From Syngnathus acus (taxonomy: Eukaryota; Chordata; Actinopteri; Syngnathiformes; Syngnathidae), in NCBI RefSeq assembly GCF_901709675.1, contig NC_051091.1, positions 6,358,967 to 6,422,966 on the forward strand: 64,000 bases of DNA, read 5' to 3'. Position 1 is the first letter of the stretch; the number at the start of each line of letters is the position of its first letter. Shown one piece after another: positions 13,775 to 26,115 of this stretch. A model generated the notes under the pieces. The model did not search any database. It was not told where the DNA came from and saw only the letters and a list, made by a program, of their open reading frames with translations. A program made the position numbers and the translations under genes.

Positions 13775-14235
13775 GTGAATGTTGTTTGTCGCTATATGCC
13801 CCAAGATGGGCTGTCAACTGGACCATGGTGTGACCACAAGCAGTCCAGAGGTGTCAAGCTGAATCTAGATTTGAAATAATCACAGGTGTGCACTGTTGGG
13901 TGAATAAATAAATAATAAATATACAAATATAGATATATTCTCTCCTCTGACAAAGGCCAATGCAATAAATAAATAATCATCGGTGTGGGCGCAGCGACAT
14001 GCAGGGATAACCTGACGATGACACCTTAAGCCAGACATTAAAAGAAAAACTCCGCCATAAAATGGGGATTAAGCAAAGAGACAGACACCCCTGCTTGCTT
14101 TTACACTTGCTGTAGAATGTCCTCATTATGCTATGCTAGACTCAGAGCTGTCATAGATAAACGATTATTTTCAACAAACAAAATAATAGTGTAGCCGAAA
14201 TGTATTGTTATGCATGATTACATTTTCCCACATAC

Positions 14236-14262
14236 AAAAATAAATAAATAAATAAATAAAAA
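14236..14262. repeat. AAAT tetranucleotide microsatellite
   Basis: Six to seven uninterrupted AAAT units. A second, unrelated run of the same motif is at 22776-22809. Confidence 0.9.
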
Positions 14263-14919
14263 GGGTATAACTCGATTTGAGGCACGGTTGCTGCTCTCGA
14301 CACAAGCAGCACCTTTCCCACAAGGAGGTGACAACAATTCTCCAAAGCAGCACTGGTTGCTTTCAATAGTTTGGACTCTGCTACCTTCCAAGCTATGTTT
14401 AATTGGAATTCTGACAGATTGCTGAGAATTAGCCACTCCTGAGAAATGGTCACATTAATTAGGTCAAGTGTGTCACCTAATTGCTACTCAACAGCACTTA
14501 ATGGGTTTTCTTTCGAGCAACCGACATTCCTTGTTGGTTCCCAGCTCGGACAGTGAAAAGTTGTCAATAAATATGTGAAGCTGCTCCACAAATTCAATGC
14601 AAGTAGTGAGAGGGGGATAGCCTTGTTATCTCGTTCTGACACATAGTTTATCACTGCTTTTCCCTGACTTGAGCTGATCTGGAGTTGAGGGAGACCTAAG
14701 CTTGGAGCTGTTTGAACTGAAACGAGTGTGACTTGATATTGATTGGATCCTCTCAGTCAGGCGTTCTCAAACCAGCATCCGGGGACTCAAGCCGTGACTT
14801 GGGGGCGTGCAAAATGGTTCAATCATTTGTCGCTCAATTGCATTCCTCCATAAGGGGTCTGACCCACCGATGAATCAAATATAGTAAACCAGTTTCAGCT
14901 CCCCACCTTACTTTCAAAA

Positions 14920-15300
14920 AAAGAGCTTCGTGCTAGGAGACAAACATGGTGGTGGTATTGCAATGGTCTGGGGTTGTATTGCTACTTCAGGACCTGGACA
15001 AGTTGCTGTGATTGATGGAACCAAGCTTCTGCTCCTTACAGAAAATCCGGAGGGAGAACGTTTGACTGTTGGCTTGTGATTTGAAGCTGAAGTGCACTTA
15101 GGTTCTGCAAAAGTCACCAGAAGGCCAATTTCTGAGTGGCTTTAAAAAAATAAAAATAAAGGGTTTGGAGTGGCCTTCTCATAGTCCAGACTTGCATCTG
15201 ATTGAAATGCTGTGGCATGATCGTAAAAAGGTCACTTGTGTTCACAAACCCTCTATTGTTGCTGAATTAAAGCAATTCTGCTTTCCACTTTTGTACAAGT
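14920..15300 (+). pseudogene. Decayed Tc1/mariner transposase, catalytic C-terminal part
   Basis: Translated plus-strand fragments match the DDE catalytic region of Tc1-like transposases: KHGGGIAMVWGCIA near 14943-14984, and EWPSHSPDLHLIEMLWHD near 15166-15219 with the third catalytic acidic position (E of LIEMLWHD) still present. The fragments are separated by stop codons and frame shifts, for example around 15077 and in the A-rich stretch near 15143-15160. The N-terminal DNA-binding domain and terminal inverted repeats were not found. It is a dead copy. Confidence 0.85.
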
Positions 15301-17606
15301 GGATGTTTCCAGTTTCAAGTAGTTGCAACAAATTATGTAAATTTGTCATCCCTTAATCAGTCACTTCAATATTATACCTTGGCGTGCAGCGTTTCTCGCT
15401 ACCCACAATGGATAAAGGCCAAAGTACAATAAGTAGTGAGTATATATTATCATATATAATAAGTAGTACTTTAGCATATAATAAGTGCTAAGTCCCAAAC
15501 TGGATAAAATGAGAAAATAGGAATATTAAGCTTGGGGGGAAAAAAAACCTCTGGCGTTTAGGTAGTTCCAGTATGTGTGGCTGGCGTTATGATTATGGGG
15601 AGGAAAAGAAATTCTCCGCATGGAAAACCATTGCACTAGGTCCATGAGGAAATGGATGTTACAGACATATAGAATCATCTGATAAGGAGATGATTGATGT
15701 GTGGTGCTCTCAGCAGGCGGATCCAAGGAACAGACGAGTTGATAGAGGGCAAGAGGTGATTCGGTTCAGGGTTGCTTGACAAACACTTTTATTATTAAAG
15801 TTTCTCTTCCTGCTATGAATGAATCAATCTGCTTGATGCTGCTCTTCTGGCCATGCGCTGAATACGTTATGATTAAAGAACATTGGCTTGTGGCATGGTC
15901 CAATAACATTAGTACCACTTTTGATTTCCAAAAAAGGAAGTTCACTTCCTTTAAAGTAAAAGCAGGAGAATACCGCAACACACAAACAGATTAAAATAAT
16001 GGTGGGTACCGGAAAGTGATTAACTGAGCAAAGGCACATCAACAAAGCCTTTCAGGCCGAGCTACACACAAGCAGTGGAGGACAACAAGGACACAAACAG
16101 CGGGATGGGGGTGGGATGGATGGGTGAGGAGATGGACGCGGGTGGAGCCAGGTAAGGATAATGATGTGACTATACAGCATGAAAATTGGATGTACGTACA
16201 TGAAATAGACAACTGACTTGCTAAAACACCCGCACCAACCAACAAAGAACTGTAGCAAACATTCGGCCTGTCCAAAGATAATAAGACTCAATTTTGTTGC
16301 GTTCCAATTATAACCAAGTACACTGCCAGAGGTAGGGGGGGGGGGGGAGTATTTTCTGATTTTTCCAGTAATTATTTTCCACATTTCCACCTGAACCAAA
16401 CAAAACACGCACGGAATATTTATCTGCATTTTTGATGAATGTTGCAGGTTTGTAATTTTTTTGGTTTGTTTATTTTGCAGACCCCCTGAGATATCGGCCC
16501 CCCCAGGAAAAAATATCTTGGCTCCGCCAGTGACTTTGTAGATGATAAAACGATCTTTACCGTGGCGTTGGTTAACCCAAAGTTATTCATGTTGCCCAAA
16601 AGTAAAAGTAGGACAGCTTCTGAGTGATGTCCACTGTCTTGCGGCTATAAAAGAGCTCAGCACCAGTGTGCACTGTGCAGTCATTTGGTTTGTGCCCACT
16701 TAGGTACCCAGTCACTTACATTTTATGACTGTTCTGGGGCACTTGAAACGTACTTCTGTTGTTAGGGAGCTGGCTGGAAAAAACTATTCACATTATGACT
16801 CAAGCCATTCCCCAATATTGTATTTCTGATGACGTTATTTAATAAATTGCTAAATTGTATATAATGTACCTAAAGCAAATCCTAAAGGTGATCTCAGCTT
16901 TCCTTTAGTGCTGCTTGAAACAGATGTCTCGGAAATTGGAGCCAAATGACTGTTTCTTGGTAGGCAACCAGAGTGTGTGTCAAATCAATACAGTATCAAG
17001 TGCTTGTAAGTGATTAATCCACTGGAGGGACAATCTGAATGTCACATTCCAAACAAGTATGTGCAGTGGCGGTACCAAGATGCTGATGAACTCATAATTT
17101 AATGCGACATTTGAAGTTCCTGCACAATATACTCTGTGCTCCACCGTTTTCTTAAATAGTCACCCTAATTTATAGCAGCATCTAACAAATGAAAAAAATA
17201 CGAAACAAATCTGCAACAATGTCAACAGTATTTTTCTACTACCTTTTTTTTTTTTTTTTTACCTTTTGCCATTACAGATTCAGGATGGAGCGTTTTCTTG
17301 CTTACTTCCTTGCAGAATATTTGACTAGAGAAGTTGGGCTGAAGTGAAATTTTAGCACAAACTGGAATGTCAGAGGTTTGCAGCAGTGGTTTTGACACCT
17401 TCAGGCACCCCCACTCAGGAGGCCTGACATTTCACTCCCCACTATTCCAGCCCACAAGATGACTCAGCTACCTCCTTGCTGGGATGTCTTGACGGGCGAG
17501 AACAAATGCAAATGTTTTTTAGTTGAGTGGCCAAATTAGAAAACTTTGGAGGAGCCCTTTTCAAACAGCTTTGACGACTTGTCGCTCATCAGGGGTGTTT
17601 ATTTGA

Positions 17607-17832
17607 CAGGGGTGTCAAACTCATTTTTTTCGCGGGCCGCATTGTAGTCATAGCTTCTTTCGGAGGGCCATTATGACTGTCAACCCAAATAAATGTATGA
17701 GCACCTCGTATTATATACAGTAAAAGCTACAAAACAAACTGACAAATAACTCGTTTTCAAATCAGACGAGTAAAAACTGGTCAAATATTAAAAAAAAAAA
17801 AAAAAAAGATTAAAAGTGAAAGTGAAGACAAT
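17607..17832 (+). mobile_element. Truncated hAT-type miniature element (left end)
   Basis: It begins with the terminal sequence CAGGGGTGTCAAACTCATTT and stays closely similar to the complete copy at 45373-45696 for about 220 bp, differing by only a handful of substitutions, one 4-base gap and poly-A length. Similarity stops near 17832, and no right terminus or target-site duplication was found. The close match of the shared part implies fairly recent spread of the family. Confidence 0.8.
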
Positions 17833-20186
17833 CCCACAATTAAGCAATATGAGCTCACTTGAGTTTTTTCAGTTTTCAGTGTTTCACTACTTTCACAAGA
17901 TGTTGAACTATTTTCACATTTTACATCAAGTTGTGCTGTCAAACTGTAATTTAATCAATAACGTGAAGCAACTTTACACTTTCTTACTGTAGAAAGAAAG
18001 GAAAGTGTGGGCGTTGAAACCTTTCACTGGAAAAAGTTGAAAAGGATGTCTGCAGGCGCCATGCGAAGTGCAATCCATACAAGCCGCTAGAGGAAGATTA
18101 TAAAAACAGGTTTATGGCCTTCCCTTACAGTGAATCAACACAATAACTAGCATTCCAAGAAGCTGTCAGGTTGAGTCCTGGCGAGAATGGGGGGGGGTGT
18201 TGATCAAAGTTGTCGAGCCACTGCACTTCATCTAATACAGCAAAGAGGCCGTCTTTGTTCCTCATACTATTGCGGGATGTGTCTCGTTTGGGGGGGAAAC
18301 TGCCCTAGAAGCATCAGCTGCAGCCCGTGTTAACAGATTATAAAGCACGGATTTAGGCCATGTTTTTTCTCTGGGTTGTACTTTAAAGCCACCTGTCTGT
18401 CAATGCAGACCTTTTTGGGATTGTCGACACAATCTGGTGATTTAAGACTATTCGGAAGTGTCATTTTTGGAGCGTCGGCTTGCCTCAAAGGACCGTTTTG
18501 ACGGTGCAACCAATCAATCATCATGGAGCAGTCTTTCACACAGACTCAATTGTTGGAAGATAATTTGACATTTCACACACAAAGCACTCAGCAAAGATGA
18601 CATTCTTTTGTGGACACTCTCAAGCGTGAGTTCATTGCAACAATAAGATGTGATGGAAAAGATCCTCACGATGACAAGATTAGTTTGGTATTGATGACAA
18701 TCACGCGACACAGATTACAACAATTACATCAATTTGTATGCATGGGTGAGTCTTGATATGATGATCTTCACAAATACAAATTGGCACTTGACATCTTGAT
18801 GTGTGACAATTTAACATTCATGTCACAATTGCTACGCATCCAATTTGTTGAACTCTACCGCTTTGCTCACAAGAAGTCTATATTTTAGGTTGTTGAGCTG
18901 CTGTGAGATTACATTTCGATGCACATATTTGAGAGAGGAGAGCTGTTTTCCATTAAGCAGTATCTCGATTCAATATGTGGGCAGCGGTCTTAAGTTATAC
19001 ACTTGTTTTTCAGTTGGAAACAAAAAAAAAAGAACCGAAATAAGGATGGCTGTGCATAGTAAGCGCATATAAGAAATGAGAAACTCTCATACAGATCTGC
19101 CATGCGTAATGTCATGCATGATAATGTATCATTTGCCTACAAATATACAATATCTAAAGGTTGTCATCTCCCATAAAACAATACAACGACCTTTCAGACA
19201 GGAGAATTATTATATATATCACACAAGAGAGACAGTGGCAAATATTATAGTGATGAACACCAGCATCCTGGATGTCAATCAACTAATATTCTAAACTCGT
19301 AATTAGCAAACAGCATAGAGACGCAATCTCTAATGATTCAGACAGCCAAAGACCGGAAGCACCTTAACTTCCTGCCGAGTGACAATCAGTCATCAGAGCC
19401 TGACTGATGATAGAAAAGAACTCCTGAGTCTTCGATTAAACAAGCTCAAGGTGATGGATTAACTTCCAATGTAGGTGCATTGGGTGTTGACCTCTAGCTA
19501 TTTCTGCTGGCCAATTCTCATACATCAGTCAGTGGAGAGGGATTTTGTGTTTTCAATCAAATGCACACCTGTCTATTTTGCCTTTGTTATGATTTGGTTC
19601 TCACATTTAAAACTTTGATCAAGATCAATAAAAGTGCTGAGACCCCACCGGTGAATGCTTTTGCCAGGTCAGTCGATCAATCTGAAAGGCTTGTCAGATC
19701 CGCTTTTGCTGAAAGTCAGGTTTCACTCAATCAGGCTCCGGTGTAGCAATAAGCTCAAAGAGATATGTCAATCACTACACACACACCGAGCTCCTCTGAG
19801 ACATGCTTGTCCACATGTGACATGAAAAATATTGCTTTAAAGACAAACGTAGCAAGGGGTATGCTGGGGAAAGAGAAGAAAAAAATCCATTGAGAGAAGA
19901 TCTCTTAAAAGCATCTATGGTGGATGTTTTCAGTGTGTGTGCATGTTCACCCCTGTGCATGCAGGCATGCTAGCGTGTGTACTTGTGTATGTATTGTGCA
20001 TGTACTGCATGTGCAGGATTCTTTTGATAAATGTGACCTGACGGATGGTGTAACCCCCAAAGCCTGCCCTCGTGTCCTCTCCAGCCCTCCTGTCAAGACT
20101 GAATAATGATGTCAAGTCACCTTTCTTTTTTTTTTGTACTGCAAGGACACAGAACTCGTAGAAAATATATAGTGTACATACACATA

Positions 20187-20191
<5 letters not shown>

Positions 20192-20222
<31 letters not shown>
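20192..20222. repeat. TA dinucleotide microsatellite
   Basis: A run of about 15 TA units, followed by CATA/TATACA-rich sequence to about 20285. The long open frames on both strands here come from the repeat. Confidence 0.95.
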
Positions 20223-20228
<6 letters not shown>

Positions 20229-20482
20229 TATACATATACACATACGTATATACGCGTGTGTATATACATATACACGCACACAGATACACTTGCCTACTTT
20301 TGTTTAGGTAATGATTGCACACTTTCTGTAAATCATATAAACTTCATTTCACTTCTCATACTATATCACTGATTTTGTCTGCAATATGATATATTTAACT
20401 GAAATTGCTGATCCGAACAACCAATGATTTATAAAGGAAAATCTTGAAAATGATCAGGGGTGCCCAAACTTTTATATATACA

Positions 20483-20512
20483 CGTGTGTGTGTGCGTGCG
20501 TGCGTGCGTGGT

Positions 20513-20543
<31 letters not shown>

Positions 20544-20590
20544 CACACGCACACGCACACGCACACGCACGCGCACGCGCACACACACAC
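20483..20590. repeat. Back-to-back TG and CA alternating repeats
   Basis: A TG/TGCG tract (20483-20510) is followed at once by a CA/CGCA tract (20513-20590), with two bases between them. The two arms are near inverted copies. The whole block is an alternating purine-pyrimidine sequence of over 100 bp. Confidence 0.95.
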
Positions 20591-22775
20591 TCTTAGCTAT
20601 ACAAATCAGTTCTGGCTGTCTCTGCTCTGTGACCATAATCAGAACTAGCAGCCAGGTTAACATTTCAGTTCTGATGGATACGCTAATCGCCCGATTGCCT
20701 CCCTCATTTCCCACGGGATCTGCAGCAAAGTGGAAATGTGAGTTGTACATCACCGCGGGGCCTCTGAATTTAATATAACAAGCTTTCGGCATGACTACTT
20801 TTAATCAAATTGTTTTTAATCAAATTGTGGTACCAAATTGTGGTGAAAAGTCCTAATTGAACAGCAGTGACATTGAGAGTTATGGCTCTCGCTCACGTCC
20901 ATTCTACAGTTACTATTTAATCACATTGTGATTACAATTCAAGCGCCAACGTCAACTGTTTCATTATTCTAATGTGGCACATGTGAATTCTGCAGCAAAT
21001 AATGTCTTGGCAAATATAGCCAATTTGTCCACATGAGAGAGGAGCCCAGATATGGCGTCAAATGAAATAATAAACATTTGCACAGAATGCATATGATTGA
21101 TGTGCGTGAGGTGCATTTCAGCCTTCAGTGATGTCCCTATCATTATGCCACCATTTATAACACCAGGACTGGAGAGTAGTTAGAAACACACTTAAGCACT
21201 ATTAGGCATTGCATCACCTGAACTGTGTGTTGCGGCTCCAAGTCACGAGTCACGACAAGGGGCAAGGGTGTTTTTATTCTTTTCCAACTTCCCTCACACA
21301 CAGAGCCCGTCTCCTCTACATTCACTCCCCTCCTTTCCTCTTCCCGAACACAATATGCTCATCGCTGTGGTGCCTTTAAGAGCAGTAGGAGCAATCAACG
21401 CTAACAATAAAATACATCCAACCTAGTTAAGAAATGACCAGAAAAAAATCACCATGATGACGATTGTGAACACACAGAAAGATAATAAATAAATGAAACA
21501 TCACTGAAATATCTATGAGCCCGTTGAGACTCTCACGTGTACAAAATGAGCTCTTACCTGTTTGTTGATCTGAGTGCACGCTGGTGTCCCCGAAAGCACC
21601 GTAGCTTGCAAGTGTCCAGACGTGCATTGGTGTCTCTTTGCATCCTTAGTTAAAATATTTAAATGTGCAAATTCAGTGTAGCTCAACAAATCGATCCTTT
21701 GCGAACAAAAGGCATTCGCAGCAGAACAGTTTGCAGCGTCCATCCAGAAGCCGCCAGCCGCTCGTAGATGCTTGCCTGGAAATAGCGGACAAACCGTTTA
21801 AAAACGTTTTTAACTATTAACAGTTCCACGTGTGACTCTGTTGGTTTGCATAGCACCGCAATGGCCCAAACTATTAAGTATCCATATCCAATCACAGGAC
21901 GCGTAAATGTCACGTTCAAGGTGAGGGCCATACTGACGCAACTCGTGATCTGATTGGCTCTCGCACTTATCAATTTGCCCGTTCACCTACAGTGAGTGCA
22001 CAGGTACCTGCATTGTTGATTCTCAAGACCAAGGTAGATTTCATACAGCCTGGCAACATAAGATAGCTGAATTGTGAATGGATAAGAACAACAGCACTGG
22101 AAGGAGCATAATATGACACGTATACACACTTTCAGTGTGTTAGCGTTTTATTCCGCAAATAATGACACAGTTCACTTTAATATACATTCAAGTCAGCTAT
22201 ACAATACAATGATGGAGAAGAGTTTCTATGACATCCTGTTGCACTGGCCCAGGCGCCTTGCTTATGTCATCCATTTGGTCTGACTTACTGTACTGTACAT
22301 ATTAGTGATTTGGAATCATTGGTCATATTGGATAGTCTGTTCAACCCAGCATATGATTGTTATGTTCAATAGCTCACATGACAGCTACCCTTGATTCTGC
22401 TGCTTCATTTGAATCGGTGACACGATTATAAATTGAGACGTTGTCGGTTCTGTGCAACTGAATAATACATTTCTCCATCAAAGTTTGTAATTAAACTGCA
22501 ATTAAGTCCCCATGGTGACCTACCGGAGTCACATGGGGTGGGTACAGGTAAACACTTTAATACTGCATTTTGGCATCATGGAAGTCCATGCAACACATTT
22601 CATTCTTTGATAAGGCGCTGAGATGATGACTGCATTGGGTTCAATTGTTCGGGTTCTTCTGTAAGGCTGTCTTCAGTTTTCACGCTCAAGGCTCTGTTTT
22701 CATGCTCAGTGCGAGGCGTCGTCAAAATGTGCACAGTGGCAGGCTAGACTGGGTTTTGGTATTTTCGGCCAAATA

Positions 22776-22777
22776 GA

Positions 22778-22808
<31 letters not shown>

Positions 22809-22809
22809 A
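22776..22809. repeat. AAAT tetranucleotide microsatellite
   Basis: Eight consecutive AAAT units in the probable 3' flank of drd5. Confidence 0.95.
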
Positions 22810-23575
22810 GTATTTTGCAATGTTCTGGGTATGAACACAGCCGATTTTAAAAACGCCAAATAATAGTAAAGTTGATCATGTTATTAGTAAGTCCTATATA
22901 CAGGAAAACATTGAAGTTCAAAACTCAAGATGCACTATTTTTTTTCTGACTGAGCGCAGCTGCACCATCAACAAAAAGAGCCCTCAGTGTAAAGACAGGT
23001 TCGAGCTATCTAATGGTATTAAGCAGCAAAGGTTATGAAATGTAAGAATAGGAAATCTTCTTAGTTAAAAAGTTTGCTAAAAATATCAGATTTATGAATT
23101 TCCTCCATTTTTCTTATTCTATTTTTTTATAGATATATAAATGATTAGTGCTCTTTAGAAATATTTCCACTTTCTACATTGGTCATACATTAGAGAAAGA
23201 CATTGGTTCAAACGACACTGACTCTCTGAACAAATCAACACAGACTTCACTGGTCATGGAAATAGACACCAATTATTTTTGTTTTCCCCAGTACAACAAC
23301 ATTACATCACACATGAGGCAAAGCGGCAGCAGTCTGGCCGGGTGGGCGCAGACACAACCGTCCTGCCCCAAGTGTCCATGAGCAAGTCATAGAATCAAGC
23401 ACACTCAGAAAAAAAGGTGACTTTAGGGTTACAATGGAATGGAGTGTGACCTTGAACGCTTTAGAAAACACCTTACGGTGCACACAGAAATGGAATTTTT
23501 GACCTGCCAGGATGAGAATGGAACAATAAAGTGACCACCAGTACATCCAATAACGCATGGTGAGGAGGCAGGGGG

Positions 23576-24952
23576 TTAATGTAATCCATTGGGTGTGAAT
23601 GGCGACATCCTGTCGAGGCTGATAACAGCCTCGCAGTCCTCCAAGTCACACACGGAGTCGGTGGCGTTGTCATTGTTGACAGTGAGCTGTGAGATCCTGT
23701 CAAAAGTCTCCTCACATTCCACTACATTGGGGATCATGTTGACATAGGCGTTGGCGATCTCCTTGTGGAACGTGGTGTCTTGGTTGTAGGAGACCAGCTC
23801 GTTGCTGATGTTCACAATTTCTACGGGCGTGCTGGAGCAGAAGTGGCGACAGCCCAACAAGTTGGCGAAAGCTTTCCTGAACTCGGCGTTGAATGCGTAA
23901 ATGATGGGGTTCAAAGATGAGTTGGTCCAGCCGAACCACACGAATACGTCAAAGGTGGTCTCGCTGACACATGGCAGGCCCGCGTTTTGGTCTGAGGGCA
24001 CCTTGTCGCAGAAGGGAACCATGCAGTTGAGGACGAAGAAGGGCAACCAGCAGCACACAAAGACACCCATAATCACCGAAAGAGTTTTCAACACTTTGGT
24101 TTCTCGCTTAATGGAGGTTTTTAAAGTGTTGTGGTGTTGGCACTCGAATCTGTTCGTCCGACAACTTTGCGCGTGTTCCGCAGCTCTCTCCAGAGAAGCT
24201 ATTCTCCGAATTTGGATTTGGGCAATCCGGTATATTCGCGTGTAAGTCACAATCATAATTGCCACAGGGATGTAGAAACTAATCAAAGACGAGGAGATGG
24301 CGTATTCTCGGCTCAGGCTGGAGTCACAGTTCTCCTCCGTCTGCAGGCGACCTACAGAGGCGTTGCCAGTCCTGGCCACGCCCCCGCTGGCTTTGTGCCA
24401 GTTGAGCTGGACCGGTATGAATGAAATGAGCAGCGACAACGTCCAAGTGATGCTAATCATGACGAACGCAACACTCTGAGTCATTTTCCTCTCGTAGCGA
24501 AATGGACTCGAGATGGCCCAGTATCTGTCCACGCTGATGATGCAAAGGTTAAGGATGGAGGCGGTGGAGCACATGATGTCAAAAGCCACCCAGATATTGC
24601 AGAAAGTGCCAAACGGCCAGTATCCTGCCACCTCCGCCACAGCCTTCCAGGGCATCACCAGCACAGCCACGAACAAATCCGACAGAGCCAGGGACACAAT
24701 AAAGATGTTGGTCACTTTTGTCCGCAGGTGGCGTGAGCGCAAAACCGCGGAGCACACCAATATGTTCCCCAGCAGGGTCCACAAGATGAGGAGGAAAAGC
24801 AAACACCCTGTCACGGTGCGCAAAACCACGCCGTCCCTCTCGCCGTCGCTGGTCGCCTCGGACTCTGTGCCGTTCCACATGGTCTCCCTGAGCGGCACCG
24901 GTGCGAGGTCAGTCCCTTGCACCGACGACAGATACTTGGCTGGGATTTCCAT
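23576..24952 (-). CDS. drd5: Dopamine receptor D5 (D1-class GPCR), single exon
   Basis: A full-length intronless seven-transmembrane receptor of 458 residues (human DRD5 is 477), coupling to Gs and adenylyl cyclase at the plasma membrane. Seen in the translation: TM2 LALSD, the amine-binding Asp in WVAFDIMC (D125), DRYW at 142-145, TM5 [10 protein letters not shown] with its catechol-contacting serines, TM6 CCWLPFF, TM7 NPIIYAFN, the Cys-containing helix-8 region, and the D5-type C-terminus PFTPNG. NCDSSL in the second extracellular loop and the tail [16 protein letters not shown] favour D5 over D1. Start choice: M1 (24952) has a weak context. M25 (24880) sits in ACC-ATG and places an Asn-Gly-Thr glycosylation site close to the N-terminus, as in mammalian D5, so 23576-24880 is a serious alternative. 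Whether it is drd5a or drd5b cannot be decided here. Confidence 0.97.
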   Translation of the reverse strand: MEIPAKYLSSVQGTDLAPVPLRETMWNGTESEATSDGERDGVVLRTVTGCLLFLLILWTLLGNILVCSAVLRSRHLRTKVTNIFIVSLALSDLFVAVLVMPWKAVAEVAGYWPFGTFCNIWVAFDIMCSTASILNLCIISVDRYWAISSPFRYERKMTQSVAFVMISITWTLSLLISFIPVQLNWHKASGGVARTGNASVGRLQTEENCDSSLSREYAISSSLISFYIPVAIMIVTYTRIYRIAQIQIRRIASLERAAEHAQSCRTNRFECQHHNTLKTSIKRETKVLKTLSVIMGVFVCCWLPFFVLNCMVPFCDKVPSDQNAGLPCVSETTFDVFVWFGWTNSSLNPIIYAFNAEFRKAFANLLGCRHFCSSTPVEIVNISNELVSYNQDTTFHKEIANAYVNMIPNVVECEETFDRISQLTVNNDNATDSVCDLEDCEAVISLDRMSPFTPNGLH

Positions 24953-25201
24953 GTGCGCAGCCTCACGTCAAAAAAACAAACAAACAAAAAAAAAAGGACG
25001 GCCACGCTCATTCACATCGCAACGTAGCCACAGTGTGCTGCGCGCGACGCGTCAGCAGTGACGGAAAAGCGCGTTGAAGTGAGCGCCTGGCGCACAGCTC
25101 AATGTCTGGAACTCAGCACGCATCGGCGAGTTCATTTTGCAGCATTGCCGGACACAATGCCTTTACCCAGCCACCCACCCACTCACTCATACTGCGTGAG
25201 G

Positions 25202-25335
25202 AGAAATTCCCACAGTGCATCCACTAACCACTGTCAGGTGCGTCACGCCCCTTTTGGGTGTAGTACGCACTGCGTTAGAAAAGGGGTGTGGGGAAACCTA
25301 CAACCTTTCGAGGGTTTTCTCAGAAAATGTGTGCT
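25202..25335. repeat. Duplicated hairpin element, copy 1
   Basis: This aligns over about 130 bp with 25982-26115; shared blocks include ATTCCCACA, CTGTCAGGTGC, GCACTGCG and CAAC. It contains a 12-bp inverted repeat, 25244-25255 (CACGCCCCTTTT) with 25279-25290 (AAAAGGGGTGTG), enclosing a 23-base loop that can form a further weak stem around 25260-25273. Nature unknown: candidate structured RNA, palindromic regulatory element or old miniature transposon. Strand is undecided. Confidence 0.6.
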
Positions 25336-25981
25336 TTGGCTCAATAAAGGAAGGAAAACAACACGAAAGAACTGTCCATGGTGCTACGCTTGGAACAGTT
25401 TCATTTGAGTGCACAGCGTGTTATTTGGTTGGAGGTTTGTAGTCATTTCTTATACTGCACTCTCACTGTGTCACGTATGATTATGTATATGCTGAATATG
25501 TTGAAGACAGCTGTGGTCAAATTGACCCAACTAATTTAACCCAACTTCCTGGGTTGGTCCAATTTTCAATCTAGCTGTTTTAAGGGTAAACATTAACATT
25601 TATTGTGGACATTTATTCTGCTCCATCAGGATTTACAATCCAGTAACTGCAGTTAGAATACAATACCACTATTATAGGTGTGTGCATTATTCAACATTTC
25701 CTCCTGGCAATAACACATTTCGTGTTTTAATTCAATTAAGTTAGACATTCTACAAGAACTTTTAGGGGTGATATTTTACTGAAACCCAGAGCTTGGTATA
25801 AATTGTTTCTCGAGCAGTGTGCCTCTGCATGGTGCCTCAAGATGTTACAAATGTTACCCTAATGGATGTACACTACAACTGAAATGGCAATTTGTGTTTC
25901 AGAACATACTCGAACACAGAAAAACAAAAGTGTGCAGCGCGCGGATGAAGGACAATATAACAATACAACAACTGCAAAGAA

Positions 25982-26115
25982 AGAATTCCCACAATCGGTT
26001 CATCACTTAGAACTGTCAGGTGCACCACCTCTCCTTTGTGTGAAGTGTTAGGCACTGCGCTGGAAAGGAGATGTGAGGAACGCTGCAACATTTTCAGAGT
26101 TTACTCTTTCACACA
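25982..26115. repeat. Duplicated hairpin element, copy 2
   Basis: This is the paralogue of 25202-25335. The stem arms are 26026-26037 (CACCTCTCCTTT) and 26064-26075 (AAAGGAGATGTG), with one mismatch in 12. The loop contains an inner AGTG/CACT stem at 26044-26047 and 26053-26056. Three stem positions differ from copy 1 on both sides so that pairing is kept. Confidence 0.6.

Larger units (their letters stand above)
10567..23575. other. Intergenic region between slc2a9 and drd5
   Basis: These 13 kb contain the slc2a9 3' untranslated region (possible ATTAAA near 10745 and AATAAA at 11391-11396) and, at the right, the drd5 3' untranslated region on the minus strand. Between them I see a decayed Tc1 transposase, a left-end hAT fragment and several microsatellites, all listed separately. 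Open frames of 100-130 codons occur (for example 12970-13287, 13093-13467 and 19930-20322), but they overlap each other, show no family resemblance, or are built from simple repeats. No gene is called. Confidence 0.6.

Noticed and set aside
13542-13826. Repeat-rich minus-strand protein with Thr-His-Ser-Leu units
   Set aside because: It is the translation of the TGAG microsatellite, not a gene, and the array is not a CRISPR because there are no spacers.
16520-17076. GGCTCCGCCAGTG at 16520-16532 and CAGTGGCGGTACC at 17064-17076 as hAT-like termini
   Set aside because: Both look like transposon ends, but they point away from each other. No matching partner ends or target duplications were found, so no element could be delimited.
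19930-20322. 130-codon minus-strand frame with repeated Tyr/Ile/Cys/Val
   Set aside because: It is generated by TA, CATA and GTGT repeats.
23576-24952. Calling the receptor drd1
   Set aside because: The C-terminal motifs ([18 protein letters not shown]), the second loop and the slc2a9 neighbour point to drd5.
23901-25061. Plus-strand frames of 97-182 codons across drd5
   Set aside because: They are shadows of the conserved single-exon receptor on the other strand.
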